A DNA stretch of 64,000 bases from Herbihabitans rhizosphaerae (GTDB lineage: Bacteria; Actinomycetota; Actinomycetes; Mycobacteriales; Pseudonocardiaceae): NCBI RefSeq assembly GCF_004216555.1, contig NZ_SGWQ01000001.1, forward strand, positions 679,126 to 743,125. Direction: 5' to 3'. Of the stretch, positions 24,950 to 33,545 are shown in pieces. The notes under the pieces are model-generated. The model was not told the DNA's origin. It worked only from the letters and a program-made list of their open reading frames with translations, and made no database searches. Positions within the stretch are counted from its first letter, which is position 1, and each line of letters starts with the position of its first letter. The translations under genes were made by a program, and so were the position numbers.

Positions 24950-26420
24950 CGACTACGTGCAGGTCGGCACGCTGATCCGGCGCCTGCAGAACATCGGCAG
25001 CCTGCTCAACCCGCTCAACGTGGTGGACCACGTGCGCACCCTGATCGGCGTGCTGTCCCCGCCGCCGGGCAATCCCGAATCGCTGGACTCGATGGCCAGG
25101 GCGTACACCGCCGCCGCCAACGCGATCAAGCCGATCGGCGCGGACGTGGCCAAGCTCGGCACCTCCAAGCTCCCCGAGGCGTGGAAGGGCGGCGCCGCGC
25201 AGGAGGCGACCAAGGTGATCGCGGCGACGGCGCACGCGGTGGACCGCACGGTGCCCGCGTTCACCACGGCGTCCACCGCGCTGACCACGCTGGCCACCTC
25301 GATCCGCGATCAGCAGAAGAAGTACAAGGACCTGATCAAGGAGCTGGGCGACGCGGCGCACGACGCGACCAGCATCGGCGGCCTGCCCATCCCGGACCCG
25401 GTCGGCATGGGCAAGCTGGTCGGCAAGGTCGGCACGGTGATCAACGGCCTGATCGAGGTGTACACGGCCAGCCTGAACGCGGCCGACGCGGCGGCCGCGT
25501 CGTTCGCCGACGTGAAGGGGCAGGCGCTGGCCGCGGCGGCGGTCAAGGGCGGGCTCGCCGCGGACGACGCCGTGGTGCTCGCCGATATGAAGATCAAGAC
25601 GCTGAACGGCGACGGGTTCGACGACGGCCTGCTGAACACCGCGCAGCTCAAGCGGGCCGGCGAGAAGCTGGCTGCGCTCAGCCCCGAGGACCGCGCGAAG
25701 TTCCAGGGTCTGCTGGACAACGCGAAGACGGACACCCAGCGCGCCTGGCTGATGAAGGCACTGGCCGCCGGGCACGGCGTGGACAAGCTCGGCCCGTTCG
25801 CGGACAAGATCCGCGACAAGGACGACAAGTGGCTCGACGAGCACCTGTCGCTGATCGACCGCGGCGGGACCGGCGAGCAGTACCGGGGCAACACCACGCT
25901 CGTCGAGCAGCTCGATCCGACCACCTGCGGGTCGACCGCGCTGATCATGGCGAAGGCGGAGAACGACCCGCTCTACGCGCTGGGGCTGACCGAGGGCGAC
26001 TTCCACAAGAACTTCGAGGCCGAGCAGAAGAAGGTGCACGACAACACGAACACGCTGTGGCCGGAGGCGGCCGGCACCTCGCCGTGGGGCATGACCGACT
26101 GGATGAACAAGAACGCGGGCAACGGCGTGGAGTACGAGTACCGCTGGGCCGACGACACCAACCAGCGCGACATCAGCCCGACCATGCGCGACGTGTCCAG
26201 CGCGGTGGACAACGGCCACCAGGTACCGCTGCTGGTGGGCGACAACGAGCCGAGGCACTACGTACTGGCCGTCGGCCACTCCGGCGACCAGATCATGATC
26301 TACGACCCCAGTTCCGGTGAGACCAAGCCGATCCCGAGGAGCGATTTCCTGGACGGCAAGCTCGGCGACAACACCGGCGGCTTCAAGCACGTGCAGGGAG
26401 CCGTACTACCGAAGGGCTGA
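24939..26420 (+). CDS. Type VII-associated protein with papain-like C-terminal domain
   Basis: A 493-residue protein. Residues ~1-200 are helical and WXG100/LXG-like (SMARAYTAAANAIKPIGADV, LPEAWKGGAAQEATKVIAA), a middle helical linker follows, and residues ~320-490 carry a candidate Cys-His-Asp triad: Cys330 in DPTTCGSTAL, His440 in RHYVLAVG and Asp456 in YDPSSGE. This order fits C39-like or other papain-fold peptidases and some toxin domains. There is no signal peptide, as for ESX substrates. No obvious immunity gene follows; the next product is a lipoprotein. Target unknown. Confidence 0.72.
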   Translation: MSSDDYVQVGTLIRRLQNIGSLLNPLNVVDHVRTLIGVLSPPPGNPESLDSMARAYTAAANAIKPIGADVAKLGTSKLPEAWKGGAAQEATKVIAATAHAVDRTVPAFTTASTALTTLATSIRDQQKKYKDLIKELGDAAHDATSIGGLPIPDPVGMGKLVGKVGTVINGLIEVYTASLNAADAAAASFADVKGQALAAAAVKGGLAADDAVVLADMKIKTLNGDGFDDGLLNTAQLKRAGEKLAALSPEDRAKFQGLLDNAKTDTQRAWLMKALAAGHGVDKLGPFADKIRDKDDKWLDEHLSLIDRGGTGEQYRGNTTLVEQLDPTTCGSTALIMAKAENDPLYALGLTEGDFHKNFEAEQKKVHDNTNTLWPEAAGTSPWGMTDWMNKNAGNGVEYEYRWADDTNQRDISPTMRDVSSAVDNGHQVPLLVGDNEPRHYVLAVGHSGDQIMIYDPSSGETKPIPRSDFLDGKLGDNTGGFKHVQGAVLPKG

Positions 26421-26483
26421 GACGTATCTGGACGCCTCCGCGCTGCTCTTTTCCTACGAGCGTGTTCGCCCGTGCGGAGGACG

Positions 26484-26963
26484 GTGGTCGCGGTGGTTCG
26501 ACTGATCAGATACGCCAGCGTTCTGGCCTGCTGCCTGCTCGCGGCCGGCTGTGGCGGCGACGACGCGCCTCCATACGATTCACCGTCCACACTGGACGGT
26601 GGGAACGGCGGCGGTTCGGGCGGCACCACGCGGGGGAACCAGGGCAAGGGGCCGCCTGGCGCGCCGCTGAACCTCGATCCGGCGTTCCAGACCGGCTCGC
26701 CGCTGGACGAGAGTTCGATCCGCTCGGAGTTGCGCCGGCTGTGTCGCGCCGCCGGTGCGAAGGCGGACTGCGTCAAGCTGGAGATCAGCTTCCAGAGCCG
26801 GACGCCGGGTGACTGCGAGATCGTCCGGCACTCGCCGACCGACGTCCGGGTCGGCGGGGTGGTCACGTTCGTCGTCAAGAACCCTTGCGACACAGGCGGT
26901 TCCGGGGAGACGACCACGACGACGAGGCGGACCACGACCACCACGACCACCGAATCCGAGTGA
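26484..26963 (+). CDS. Small lipoprotein with Thr-rich tail
   Basis: About 159 residues. The N-terminus RLIRYASVLACCLLAAGC is a lipoprotein signal with lipobox LAAGC, then a Gly-rich linker, a compact domain with three cysteines (LRRLCRAAGAKADC, GDCEIV) plus NPC, and a tail of Thr and Arg (TTTTRRTTTTTTT). I do not recognise the domain. Start is uncertain: GTG codons at 26472, 26484 and 26493 are in frame around GGAGG at 26476-26480. The next gene overlaps its stop as GTGA. A palindrome copy with 9-bp arms is inside the linker coding region. Confidence 0.65.
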   Translation: MVAVVRLIRYASVLACCLLAAGCGGDDAPPYDSPSTLDGGNGGGSGGTTRGNQGKGPPGAPLNLDPAFQTGSPLDESSIRSELRRLCRAAGAKADCVKLEISFQSRTPGDCEIVRHSPTDVRVGGVVTFVVKNPCDTGGSGETTTTTRRTTTTTTTESE

Positions 26964-27931
26964 CCGTGCGCAGGACCGCGCTGCGTCCGCCCGGCCGACT
27001 GTCCACTCGGGACAGTCGGAACGGTCGGACGCCGGACGGGGTGGACGAGCCGGAGGGCTCCGAGCCGTCCCGCGCGCTGCGGGTGCTCCGCACGGTGGCC
27101 GCGCCGACGACGTTGCTCGCCGCGCTGCTGTACTTCTTCGGACAGCAGCAGGCGCACCACTTCTTCCGCTACTTCGGCGTGCACCACTCCGTTATGGGAC
27201 TGTCCACAGAGGACTATCTGCTGCGCAGCATCGACGGCCTGTACCCGCCGATGACCGCCGTCGCGATCGCCACGCTGGCCGGGCTGTGGGGTTACCGGCT
27301 GTTGCGCCCCCGGCTGAGCGATTACGCGTGGCTGGTGCTGCTGCGCGTGCTCGCCCCGATCGCGGCGGTCGGCGGCCTGGCGCTGATCGTCTTCGCGGTG
27401 ATCGCGGTGCTCGATCCGGCGCCGTTCATCGAGTTCGTCGCCATCCCCGGGCTGTGTCTGACGATCGGCGTGCTGCTGCTCGCCTCGGTGGCACGGCTGC
27501 GCGCGTCGATCACCGAGTCGCGGCGCGACAGCAGGCCCCGCGGCTCCCCGCCGGCGGCCGTCGCGGAGTGGACGGCGACGTTCGTGCTGGTCAGCCTGGG
27601 CCTGTTCTGGGCGGTCGGGGACTACTCGGCGGCGGTCGGCAAGGGCAGAGGTCAGGCGTTCGAGGCGAATCTGTCCCGGATGGCCGGCGCGACCGTGTAC
27701 AGCAAGGACGACCTGCGCCTGGCCGGTGTGCCACGAGTCCACTGCCAGGGCGCGGAGGCGGCGTACCGGTTCCGGTACGACGGCCTCACGCTGGTGATCC
27801 AGTCCGGCGGCAAGTACTTCCTGCTCCCCCGCGACTGGACGCCGCGGGCCCGCGCCGTGGTCGTCCCGACCGCCGACTCGCTGCGCCTGGAGTTCACCGC
27901 GCCCGCGACCGCGCCGCCCCCGACCTGCTGA
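26960..27931 (+). CDS. Membrane protein of unknown function
   Basis: A 323-residue protein with four or five membrane helices: ~50-65 (TTLLAALLYFFGQQ), ~98-112, ~128-150 (LRVLAPIAAVGGLALIVFAV), ~158-178 (PGLCLTIGVLLLASVA) and ~212-228 (FVLVSLGLFWAVGDY). The last ~95 residues are a soluble, probably extracytoplasmic beta domain (GGKYFLLPRDWTPRA). No family recognised. Coupled by GTGA overlap to the lipoprotein, so the two probably work together at the membrane. Two one-mismatch palindromes lie in the first 90 codons. Confidence 0.7.
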   Translation: MTVRRTALRPPGRLSTRDSRNGRTPDGVDEPEGSEPSRALRVLRTVAAPTTLLAALLYFFGQQQAHHFFRYFGVHHSVMGLSTEDYLLRSIDGLYPPMTAVAIATLAGLWGYRLLRPRLSDYAWLVLLRVLAPIAAVGGLALIVFAVIAVLDPAPFIEFVAIPGLCLTIGVLLLASVARLRASITESRRDSRPRGSPPAAVAEWTATFVLVSLGLFWAVGDYSAAVGKGRGQAFEANLSRMAGATVYSKDDLRLAGVPRVHCQGAEAAYRFRYDGLTLVIQSGGKYFLLPRDWTPRARAVVVPTADSLRLEFTAPATAPPPTC

Positions 27932-28289
27932 ACCATCGGCGGTTGGGAAGGCGTGGAGCCGGGCGAACTCCGAGCGCGACTTCCACTGGGCTGCCGAACG
28001 ATCGGTATGCCGCGATCCGGAAATCCCAACTGCGCATTGTGCCCTTGGTCCATTCGAAAGAGCATTGTGTTACCGCCGAACAATGTGTGCGGTTTTCGGC
28101 TGGCTTTATTTCTCACGGCTGACTTCATATCGACTTCTGGCGAAGGACCCGGAAACGCACACCGGAGCGCGGTGTCCGTGATGCCGAGATCGTGCGCGGC
28201 TGACAATTTCGATATTTGGTACAGACGTGGCCCGCGCGGGCGGTGTTAGCCTCGCCCACATGGTCTTGCGGAATGTACGGGGAATGGCC
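27932..28289. other. Intergenic region before the secreted lipase
   Basis: About 360 bases with lower GC than the surroundings and no gene I can support; open frames here lack start signals and typical codon use. Near the right end, TTAGCCT sits about 9 bases before an in-frame ATG (28260) of the following gene and may be its -10 box. Confidence 0.5.
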
Positions 28290-29453
28290 ATGCGTAGTAT
28301 CCGTGCGGGTGTGCTCGCGATCGTGGTCGCCCTGCTGGCCGTCCTGCTCGGCACCCCCAGCGCCTCGGCCCGGCCCGCCGATCAGCACAGCGATCAGCGG
28401 CCGGGTGAGGTGCAGAGCGTGACGCCGCTGCCGCATGATCAATGGCTGCCCGGCACCGGCGATGCGAAACGGGTCGCCTACTGGTCCACCGGGCTCGGCG
28501 ATCGCCCCACCCCGGTGACCGGGGCGGTGTATCTGCCGCAAGGCGCCCCACCCGCCGGAGGCTGGCCGGTGATCTCCCGGGCACACGGCACCGTCGGCCT
28601 CGGCGACGCGTGCGCGCCCTCCACCGCGTTCCCCAACCCCGACGGCAACTACGAGTACCTGGGCAAGTGGCTCGCCCAGGGCTACGCGATCGTGACCAGC
28701 GACTACGCCGGAATCGGCACCCCCGGTGTGCACCCGTACCTGGACGGGAAAGTCGCGGCATACGGCGTGATCGACATGGTCCGCGCCGCGCGGACCGTCG
28801 TCCCCACACTGTCCGCGCGCTGGGCCACGCTCGGCAACTCCCAAGGCGGGCACACCGCCCTGTTCACCGCGAACCTGGCCACCAAATACGCGCCGGAACT
28901 GGACTTCCGCGGCGCCGTCGCACACGGCCCGCCGTCCAACCTCGCCGGGCTGGTGTCCATCCTCGGCCCGTCGATCCCACCCTCCCTGCTGAACCCGGGG
29001 ATGAAGTCGCTCATCACCTACATCCTCGCCGGGCTGCACGCGGCACGGCCCGACTTCGACCTGGCCTCCTACCTCACCCCGCTGGGCAAACAGGTCGTCG
29101 CCGACGCGGAGGTGCTCTGCAACGACGACATGCGCGAACGGATGGAAGGAATCGGGCTCGGCGAGCTGTTCACCCGGCAGCTCGGCCCGGAATTCGAACA
29201 GGCCTGGGGTTCGATCTTCAACGTGCCCACCAGCGGCTACGACCGGCCGATCTTCATCGCCCAGGGCACCGACGACAAGACCGTGTTCCCGTTCCTGACC
29301 CAGCAGCTCGTCGACGACCTCGCCGCCCACCAGCAGCCCTACACCTACCGCACCTACCCCGTCGACCACATGGGCGCCCTCGAAGCCGCACTGCCCGACA
29401 CCACACAGTTCCTGCGCCAACTGTTCGCCCCCGCAGCCGCACAACACCGCTGA
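28290..29453 (+). CDS. Secretory lipase (LIP family)
   Basis: A 387-residue exported alpha/beta hydrolase of the secretory lipase family. Signal peptide residues 1-27 (MRSIRAGVLAIVVALLAVLL, cut near SASA). Seen: YLPQGAPPAGGWPVISRAHGTVGLGDACAPS, GYAIVTSDYAGIGTPG, nucleophile GNSQGGH, acid region FIAQGTDDKTVFP and His in TYPVDHMGA. Two cysteines (DACAPS, EVLCND) may pair. ATG 28290 has GGGGAA five bases upstream; ATG 28260 and 28284 are also in frame. It stands alone, convergent with the sugar permease genes. Confidence 0.85.
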   Translation: MRSIRAGVLAIVVALLAVLLGTPSASARPADQHSDQRPGEVQSVTPLPHDQWLPGTGDAKRVAYWSTGLGDRPTPVTGAVYLPQGAPPAGGWPVISRAHGTVGLGDACAPSTAFPNPDGNYEYLGKWLAQGYAIVTSDYAGIGTPGVHPYLDGKVAAYGVIDMVRAARTVVPTLSARWATLGNSQGGHTALFTANLATKYAPELDFRGAVAHGPPSNLAGLVSILGPSIPPSLLNPGMKSLITYILAGLHAARPDFDLASYLTPLGKQVVADAEVLCNDDMRERMEGIGLGELFTRQLGPEFEQAWGSIFNVPTSGYDRPIFIAQGTDDKTVFPFLTQQLVDDLAAHQQPYTYRTYPVDHMGALEAALPDTTQFLRQLFAPAAAQHR

Positions 29454-29596
29454 ACCATCAGGGAACACGCCGTCGCCGGCGTTCAGCGACGGTTCGCGGT
29501 TCGATCGAACGCCACCTCGGCGGCTGAGCTGCTGTGCGTGCAGACCGGCAAGACCCTGCAGGACCCGACGCGCTTCAAGTTCGGCGGCGACGGCTA

Positions 29597-30487
29597 CTAC
29601 TTCACGCCGCCCGCGGTGAGGCCGGCGACCAGGTGCTTCTCGATCATCGAGAACAGGATCACCACCGGCAGGATGCCGATCAGCGAGACGCCGAAGACGT
29701 ACTGCCACGCCGAGTCGTACTGGCCGACGAACTTGGTCAGCGCGACGGTCAGCGGCTGGTTCGTGTCGGTCGGCAGCAGGATCAGGCTCGCCGCGAACTC
29801 GTTCCAGCACGCGATGAACGTGAAGATCACCGTGGTGACGATGCCCGGCCAGACCAGCGGCAGCATCACCCGCCGCATGGACTGGGTGCGCGTACACCCG
29901 TCCAGCCACGCCGCCTCCTCGATCTCCTTGGGCACGCCGCGGAAGAAGCTGTGCATGATCCACACCGCGAAGGACAGGTTGAACGCCGCGTTCACCAGGA
30001 TCATCGAGAACAGCGTGTCGTTGAGCCCGAGCGTCACGAACTCGCGGAACAGGCCGGACGCCAGCACGGTCGGCTGGAGCATCTGGGTGATCAGCACCAG
30101 CAGCAGGAACGGCATCTTCAACCGGAAGTTGTGCCGGGCGGTGAAGTACGCCGCCGGCAGCGCGGCGAGCAACGCCAACGCCGTGCCGCCGAGGGAGATG
30201 ACCACCGTGGAGAGCAGGTTGCTCCCCAGTGGCGTCTCCGGCGTGTTCCACATGTTGACGTAGTTCTCCGGGTGCCACTCCTGGGGCAGGTATGTCGGCG
30301 GCACCTGGAGGATCTCCGGCCGCGATTTCAGCGACCCGATCAACATCACGATGTACGGGAACAGGAACACCAGCGCGACGATCACGCCGACAGCCGTGAG
30401 CTCCCAACGCTTTCGCTGGCCGCGTCCGCGCTTCGGCGGGCGCGGAGCGTCCACAGTGGACGGAAGGCGCTCGGTAAGAGTGGTCAC
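29597..30487 (-). CDS. Sugar ABC transporter permease (MalG type)
   Basis: A 296-residue CUT1 inner-membrane permease with six helices and the ATPase-contacting EAA loop (EIEEAAWLDGCTRTQSMRRVMLPLVWPG at ~195-222). Third gene of the binding protein-permease-permease operon; no ATPase is encoded, so MsiK at 22.7 kb is the likely partner. GTG 30487 lies three bases after the upstream permease stop. The N-terminal PSTVD is encoded by a perfect copy of the dispersed palindrome, as in the partner permease. Confidence 0.9.
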   Translation of the reverse strand: MTTLTERLPSTVDAPRPPKRGRGQRKRWELTAVGVIVALVFLFPYIVMLIGSLKSRPEILQVPPTYLPQEWHPENYVNMWNTPETPLGSNLLSTVVISLGGTALALLAALPAAYFTARHNFRLKMPFLLLVLITQMLQPTVLASGLFREFVTLGLNDTLFSMILVNAAFNLSFAVWIMHSFFRGVPKEIEEAAWLDGCTRTQSMRRVMLPLVWPGIVTTVIFTFIACWNEFAASLILLPTDTNQPLTVALTKFVGQYDSAWQYVFGVSLIGILPVVILFSMIEKHLVAGLTAGGVK

Positions 30488-30490
30488 CGG

Positions 30491-31414
30491 TCAGTCCTCC
30501 CGCATCGGGCGCACGACCCGGAGGTAGACGCCGATCACGACAAGCACCACGAGGAAGTTGATCACGCTCAACGCGCTCGCGGTGTCGATCTGCCGGTCGG
30601 CCTGGATGATCTTGAAGGTCAGTGTGGTCGTGGTGTCCGCGTCGTAGCCGGGGATCGCGCCGGTCATCGTGCGCAGGATCGGCAGCGAGTTGAACACGTT
30701 GATGACGTTGATGATCGTCGCCACGGCCAGCGCCGGCCGCAGCATCGGAAACACCACCTGCCAGTACGTCTGGGTGCGGCTGGCGCCGTCGATCTGCGCC
30801 GCCTCGAGCGTGTCGTCGGAGATCGTCTGCAACCCGGAGAGGATCACGAACGTGGTGAACGGGACCGACACGAACACCGCGACGGCCGCGGCGGAGAAGA
30901 ATCCGGCGGTGGCGTTCTTCAGGAAGCCGTACGGCTCGCTGATCAGCCCGACGTCGGTGAGCAGCCGGTTGATGATCCCGTAGAACGGGTCGAGGCCGTA
31001 CACGAAGATCGTCGAGGTCATCACGACCGACGCGGCCCACGGCACGATGATCACCAGCCGGACGACCCGCCGCCCGGGGAAGCGCTTGTTCAGGAACTGC
31101 GCGAGTACCATGGAGAGCGCGATGCTCACCGCGACCACCCCGACCACCCACACCCCGGTGTTCAGGAACACCTTCGGCAGGTGCGCCAGGTTGAACACGG
31201 CCTCGTAGTTGGTCCAGCCCGCCCAGCCGCGATCGGTGCCGAAGCGGGTGATGTCCCGGAACGACGTGTAGATCATGTAGCCGGCCGGGTAGATCACCAC
31301 GCCGCCGATGAGGATCAGCGCCGGTGCCAGCCAGGGCAACGCCTGCAGCGTCGTCTCCCGGCGGGCCTTTCGCTTTCGCGGCTTCACGTCCACAGTGGAC
31401 GGAGCGTCGCTCAC
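30491..31414 (-). CDS. Sugar ABC transporter permease (MalF type)
   Basis: A 307-residue CUT1 permease with six helices and EAA loop (LEAAQIDGASRTQTYWQVVFPMLRP at ~210-235). The short N-terminus lacks the extra MalF helices, as in most Gram-positive sugar importers. GTG 31414 follows AAGGAGA by 7 bases. It is separated from the binding-protein gene by 67 bases holding a strong hairpin. A perfect dispersed palindrome encodes STVD at residues 5-8. Confidence 0.9.
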   Translation of the reverse strand: MSDAPSTVDVKPRKRKARRETTLQALPWLAPALILIGGVVIYPAGYMIYTSFRDITRFGTDRGWAGWTNYEAVFNLAHLPKVFLNTGVWVVGVVAVSIALSMVLAQFLNKRFPGRRVVRLVIIVPWAASVVMTSTIFVYGLDPFYGIINRLLTDVGLISEPYGFLKNATAGFFSAAAVAVFVSVPFTTFVILSGLQTISDDTLEAAQIDGASRTQTYWQVVFPMLRPALAVATIINVINVFNSLPILRTMTGAIPGYDADTTTTLTFKIIQADRQIDTASALSVINFLVVLVVIGVYLRVVRPMRED

Positions 31415-31440
31415 CTCGAATCTCCTTACACGCCAAAGGC

Positions 31441-31470
31441 TTCGGTCCCCGACAGCTGCCGGGGACCGAA
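31441..31470 (-). terminator. Hairpin between binding-protein and permease genes
   Basis: TTCGGTCCCC (31441-31450) and GGGGACCGAA (31461-31470) form a stable stem 12 bases downstream of the binding-protein stop. Such hairpins usually give partial termination and protect the upstream mRNA, so binding protein is made in excess over permeases. Confidence 0.65.
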
Positions 31471-31481
31471 ACCGTCGATGG

Positions 31482-32738
31482 TCAGCCGCCGGAGTCAGCC
31501 TTCTGCTGAATCTCCTTGAGCACGTCACCAGCGGACTTCGTCTCGATCTGCCCGACCAGCGACTTGAAGGCGCCAGAGGTAGAACCCCAGGCCGCGAGGC
31601 TGGCGGGGTAGAACTTCGCGGCCGGAACCGCGTCGAGGAAGGTTTTCAGTTCCGGTTTCGCGGCCACCGCGGCACCGCCGGACTTGGTCGCCGGGATGAA
31701 GCCCTCGTTGTCGTTGAACTTGACGTAGTTGTCCTTCTGATAGAAGAAGTCCAAGAACTTGCGGATCGCGTCCTTCTTGTCCTGATCCTTCTTGAAGGCC
31801 ACGAAATAGTCAGCGACGCCGAGCGTGACCGGCTTGCCGTCCTTGGTCGGGCTCGGCGCGATGCCGTACTGCAGCGCCGGGTTCTTCTCCTTGATCTGAC
31901 CGACGACCGGCGGAAGGCCGGTGATCATGCCGATCTTTCCTTGAATGAACACGTTGATCAGCGGCGTGCGGTTGGTCGCGCCGGGGTTGGCCTGCGTCGC
32001 CTTCTCGCTGACCATCCGCTTCATGAACGTGAGCGCCTCGGTCGCCTGCGGCGTGTTCACCGTGATCTTCGAACCGTCCGACCAGGACGCGCCGGCGCCG
32101 TAGGCCCAGATCGAGGTCTCGCCCTGCGCTTCCTCGCTGCCCAAGGGCATGCCGTAGCCACCGGCTACATCGCCGCCCAGGGCCTTGATCTTCTTGGCCG
32201 CGTCGAGCAACTCGTCCCAGGTCTTCGGCGGCGACTGGATACCAGCCTTGGCGAACAGGTCCTTGTTGTAGAACAGCGCGCGGGTCGAAGCGACGGTGGG
32301 CACGCCATAAGCGGTGCCGTCGATCTTCGCGCTGTCCACGAACGAGGAGACGATGTCGCTCATCGTGGCGGGCGAGACGATCTCGTCGGCCTTGTAGAGC
32401 AGGTCTTCCTTGCCGTAGGCGGGGCCGGCCGAGTCGAGTTCGAGGATGTCGGGCTGCTTCTTCCCCTGAACCTTGGTGTCCAACACCTTGTAGATGTCGT
32501 CCCAGCTCTGGACCTCGAGCTTGACCTTGATGTTGGTGTTCTTCGCCTCGAAGTCCTTGATGAGCTGTTCCCAGTACGGCTTGGTCTTGTCGCCGTAGGA
32601 GGGGACGAGCAGCTCCAGCTCGGTGGTGCCGCCCTCGCCGCTTCCGCTGTCGCTGCTCCCGCCGCACGCGGTGAGCGCGAGGGCGAGCGCGCTCATGATC
32701 GCCGTGGCGATCAAGGGGGCTTTCCTGAGTCGCCTCAC
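31482..32738 (-). CDS. Sugar-binding lipoprotein of the ABC importer
   Basis: A 418-residue CUT1 solute-binding protein. Signal MRRLRKAPLIATAIMSALAL with lipobox LTAC, then a Ser/Gly linker and the two-lobe fold (ELELLVPSYGD, PDILELDSAGPAYGKEDLLY, GVPTVASTRALFYNKDLFAKAG, GKIGMITGLPP). The sugar is not readable from sequence; the DasR-like site upstream and two GH20 genes downstream suggest an N-acetylated amino sugar or its oligomers. GTG 32738 follows AAAGGT by about 9 bases. Confidence 0.9.
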   Translation of the reverse strand: MRRLRKAPLIATAIMSALALALTACGGSSDSGSGEGGTTELELLVPSYGDKTKPYWEQLIKDFEAKNTNIKVKLEVQSWDDIYKVLDTKVQGKKQPDILELDSAGPAYGKEDLLYKADEIVSPATMSDIVSSFVDSAKIDGTAYGVPTVASTRALFYNKDLFAKAGIQSPPKTWDELLDAAKKIKALGGDVAGGYGMPLGSEEAQGETSIWAYGAGASWSDGSKITVNTPQATEALTFMKRMVSEKATQANPGATNRTPLINVFIQGKIGMITGLPPVVGQIKEKNPALQYGIAPSPTKDGKPVTLGVADYFVAFKKDQDKKDAIRKFLDFFYQKDNYVKFNDNEGFIPATKSGGAAVAAKPELKTFLDAVPAAKFYPASLAAWGSTSGAFKSLVGQIETKSAGDVLKEIQQKADSGG

Positions 32739-32889
32739 TGTTTCTACCTTTCGCCAGGTCTGACTGTCTGGCTGGCCGAGCTTCGGCCGGCTGCGCAGTT
32801 TAGATCGATAACTCCCTGTTTCGATCACTTTCGAGCATTTCAGCAATCCTGCCTGCTGCCGCGTGACGCGTCAACCACGCAGCCAGCTT

Positions 32890-32901
32890 TGGTCTGGACC
32901 A
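32890..32901. promoter_or_regulatory. DasR-type operator (dre-like) upstream of the sugar-binding protein
   Basis: TGGTCTGGACCA matches the dre core TGGTCTAGACCA at 11 of 12 positions. It lies about 150 bases upstream of the binding-protein start and 112 bases upstream of the divergent thioredoxin gene. Confidence 0.6.
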
Positions 32902-33012
32902 CAGCGGTGACAGTAGCGCTGGTCAGCAGCCGAACGTAACCGATCCGACGACACGATCGGGACACACGGGAATCACATGTGTTGCCCTACCGTTGACAGG
33001 AGGTACACCAAC

Positions 33013-33429
33013 ATGAGGAGGCCAGCTGTGGCAACGGTCGAACTGACCGCCGAGAACTTCGACGATGTCGTCGGTACCGAAGGCATGGTGCTGGTCGACT
33101 TCTGGGCGGCCTGGTGCGGCCCGTGCCGCCAGTTCGCGCCCGTGTACGAGCAGGCGTCGGAGACCCATGACGACATCGTGTTCGGCAAGGTCGACACCGA
33201 GGCGCAGCAGCAGCTGGCCGGCGCGTTCGGCATCTCGTCCATCCCCACCGTGATGGCGGTCCGGGACGGCGTCGTGCTCTACGCGCAGCCGGGTGCGCTG
33301 CCCGCGCCCGCACTGGAGGATCTGATCACGCAGGTGCGCGCGGTGGACATGAACGAGGTGCGCGCCAAGATCGCCGAGGCCCAGGCAGCAGACGGTGATC
33401 GCGCGCAGGAACGCGGCGAAAGCGCCTGA
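33013..33429 (+). CDS. Thioredoxin
   Basis: A 138-residue cytoplasmic thioredoxin. The opening VATVELTAENFDDVV leads to FWAAWCGPCRQFAPVYEQ with the WCGPC active site, then KVDTEAQQQLAGAFGISSIPTVM with the conserved cis-proline. The tail after ~115 is a charged helical extension (MNEVRAKIAEAQAADGDRAQ) longer than in classical TrxA. ATG 33013 follows a perfect AGGAGGT by 8 bases; GTG 33028 also has GAGGAGG 6 bases upstream and gives the more usual N-terminus. Confidence 0.88.
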   Translation: MRRPAVATVELTAENFDDVVGTEGMVLVDFWAAWCGPCRQFAPVYEQASETHDDIVFGKVDTEAQQQLAGAFGISSIPTVMAVRDGVVLYAQPGALPAPALEDLITQVRAVDMNEVRAKIAEAQAADGDRAQERGESA

Positions 33430-33450
33430 CGACACAGCGAGAGTGCACGT

Positions 33451-33489
33451 GTTGGGCCCCACCATCCACACCGGATAGCGGGGCCCAAC
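33451..33489. terminator. Bidirectional hairpin between thioredoxin and an I36-like gene
   Basis: GTTGGGCCCC (33451-33460) and GGGGCCCAAC (33480-33489) form a perfect 10-bp stem between two convergent genes. No T-tract follows. Confidence 0.7.
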
Positions 33490-33545
33490 TCCGTCTGCTA
33501 CGACTTTCGGTTACTGCCACTGGCAGGCACCGGTTCGGGCCGAGT

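Noticed and set aside
29454-29596. Open rightward frame with CVQTGKTLQDPTRFKF after the lipase
   Set aside because: It has no start codon with a ribosome binding site and runs into antisense of the permease. It could be a gene remnant, but I see no family match.
28125-31436. Leftward open frame of 1100 codons
   Set aside because: It runs antisense to the secretory lipase and out of frame through both permease genes; the translation is Arg/Gly-rich with no motif.
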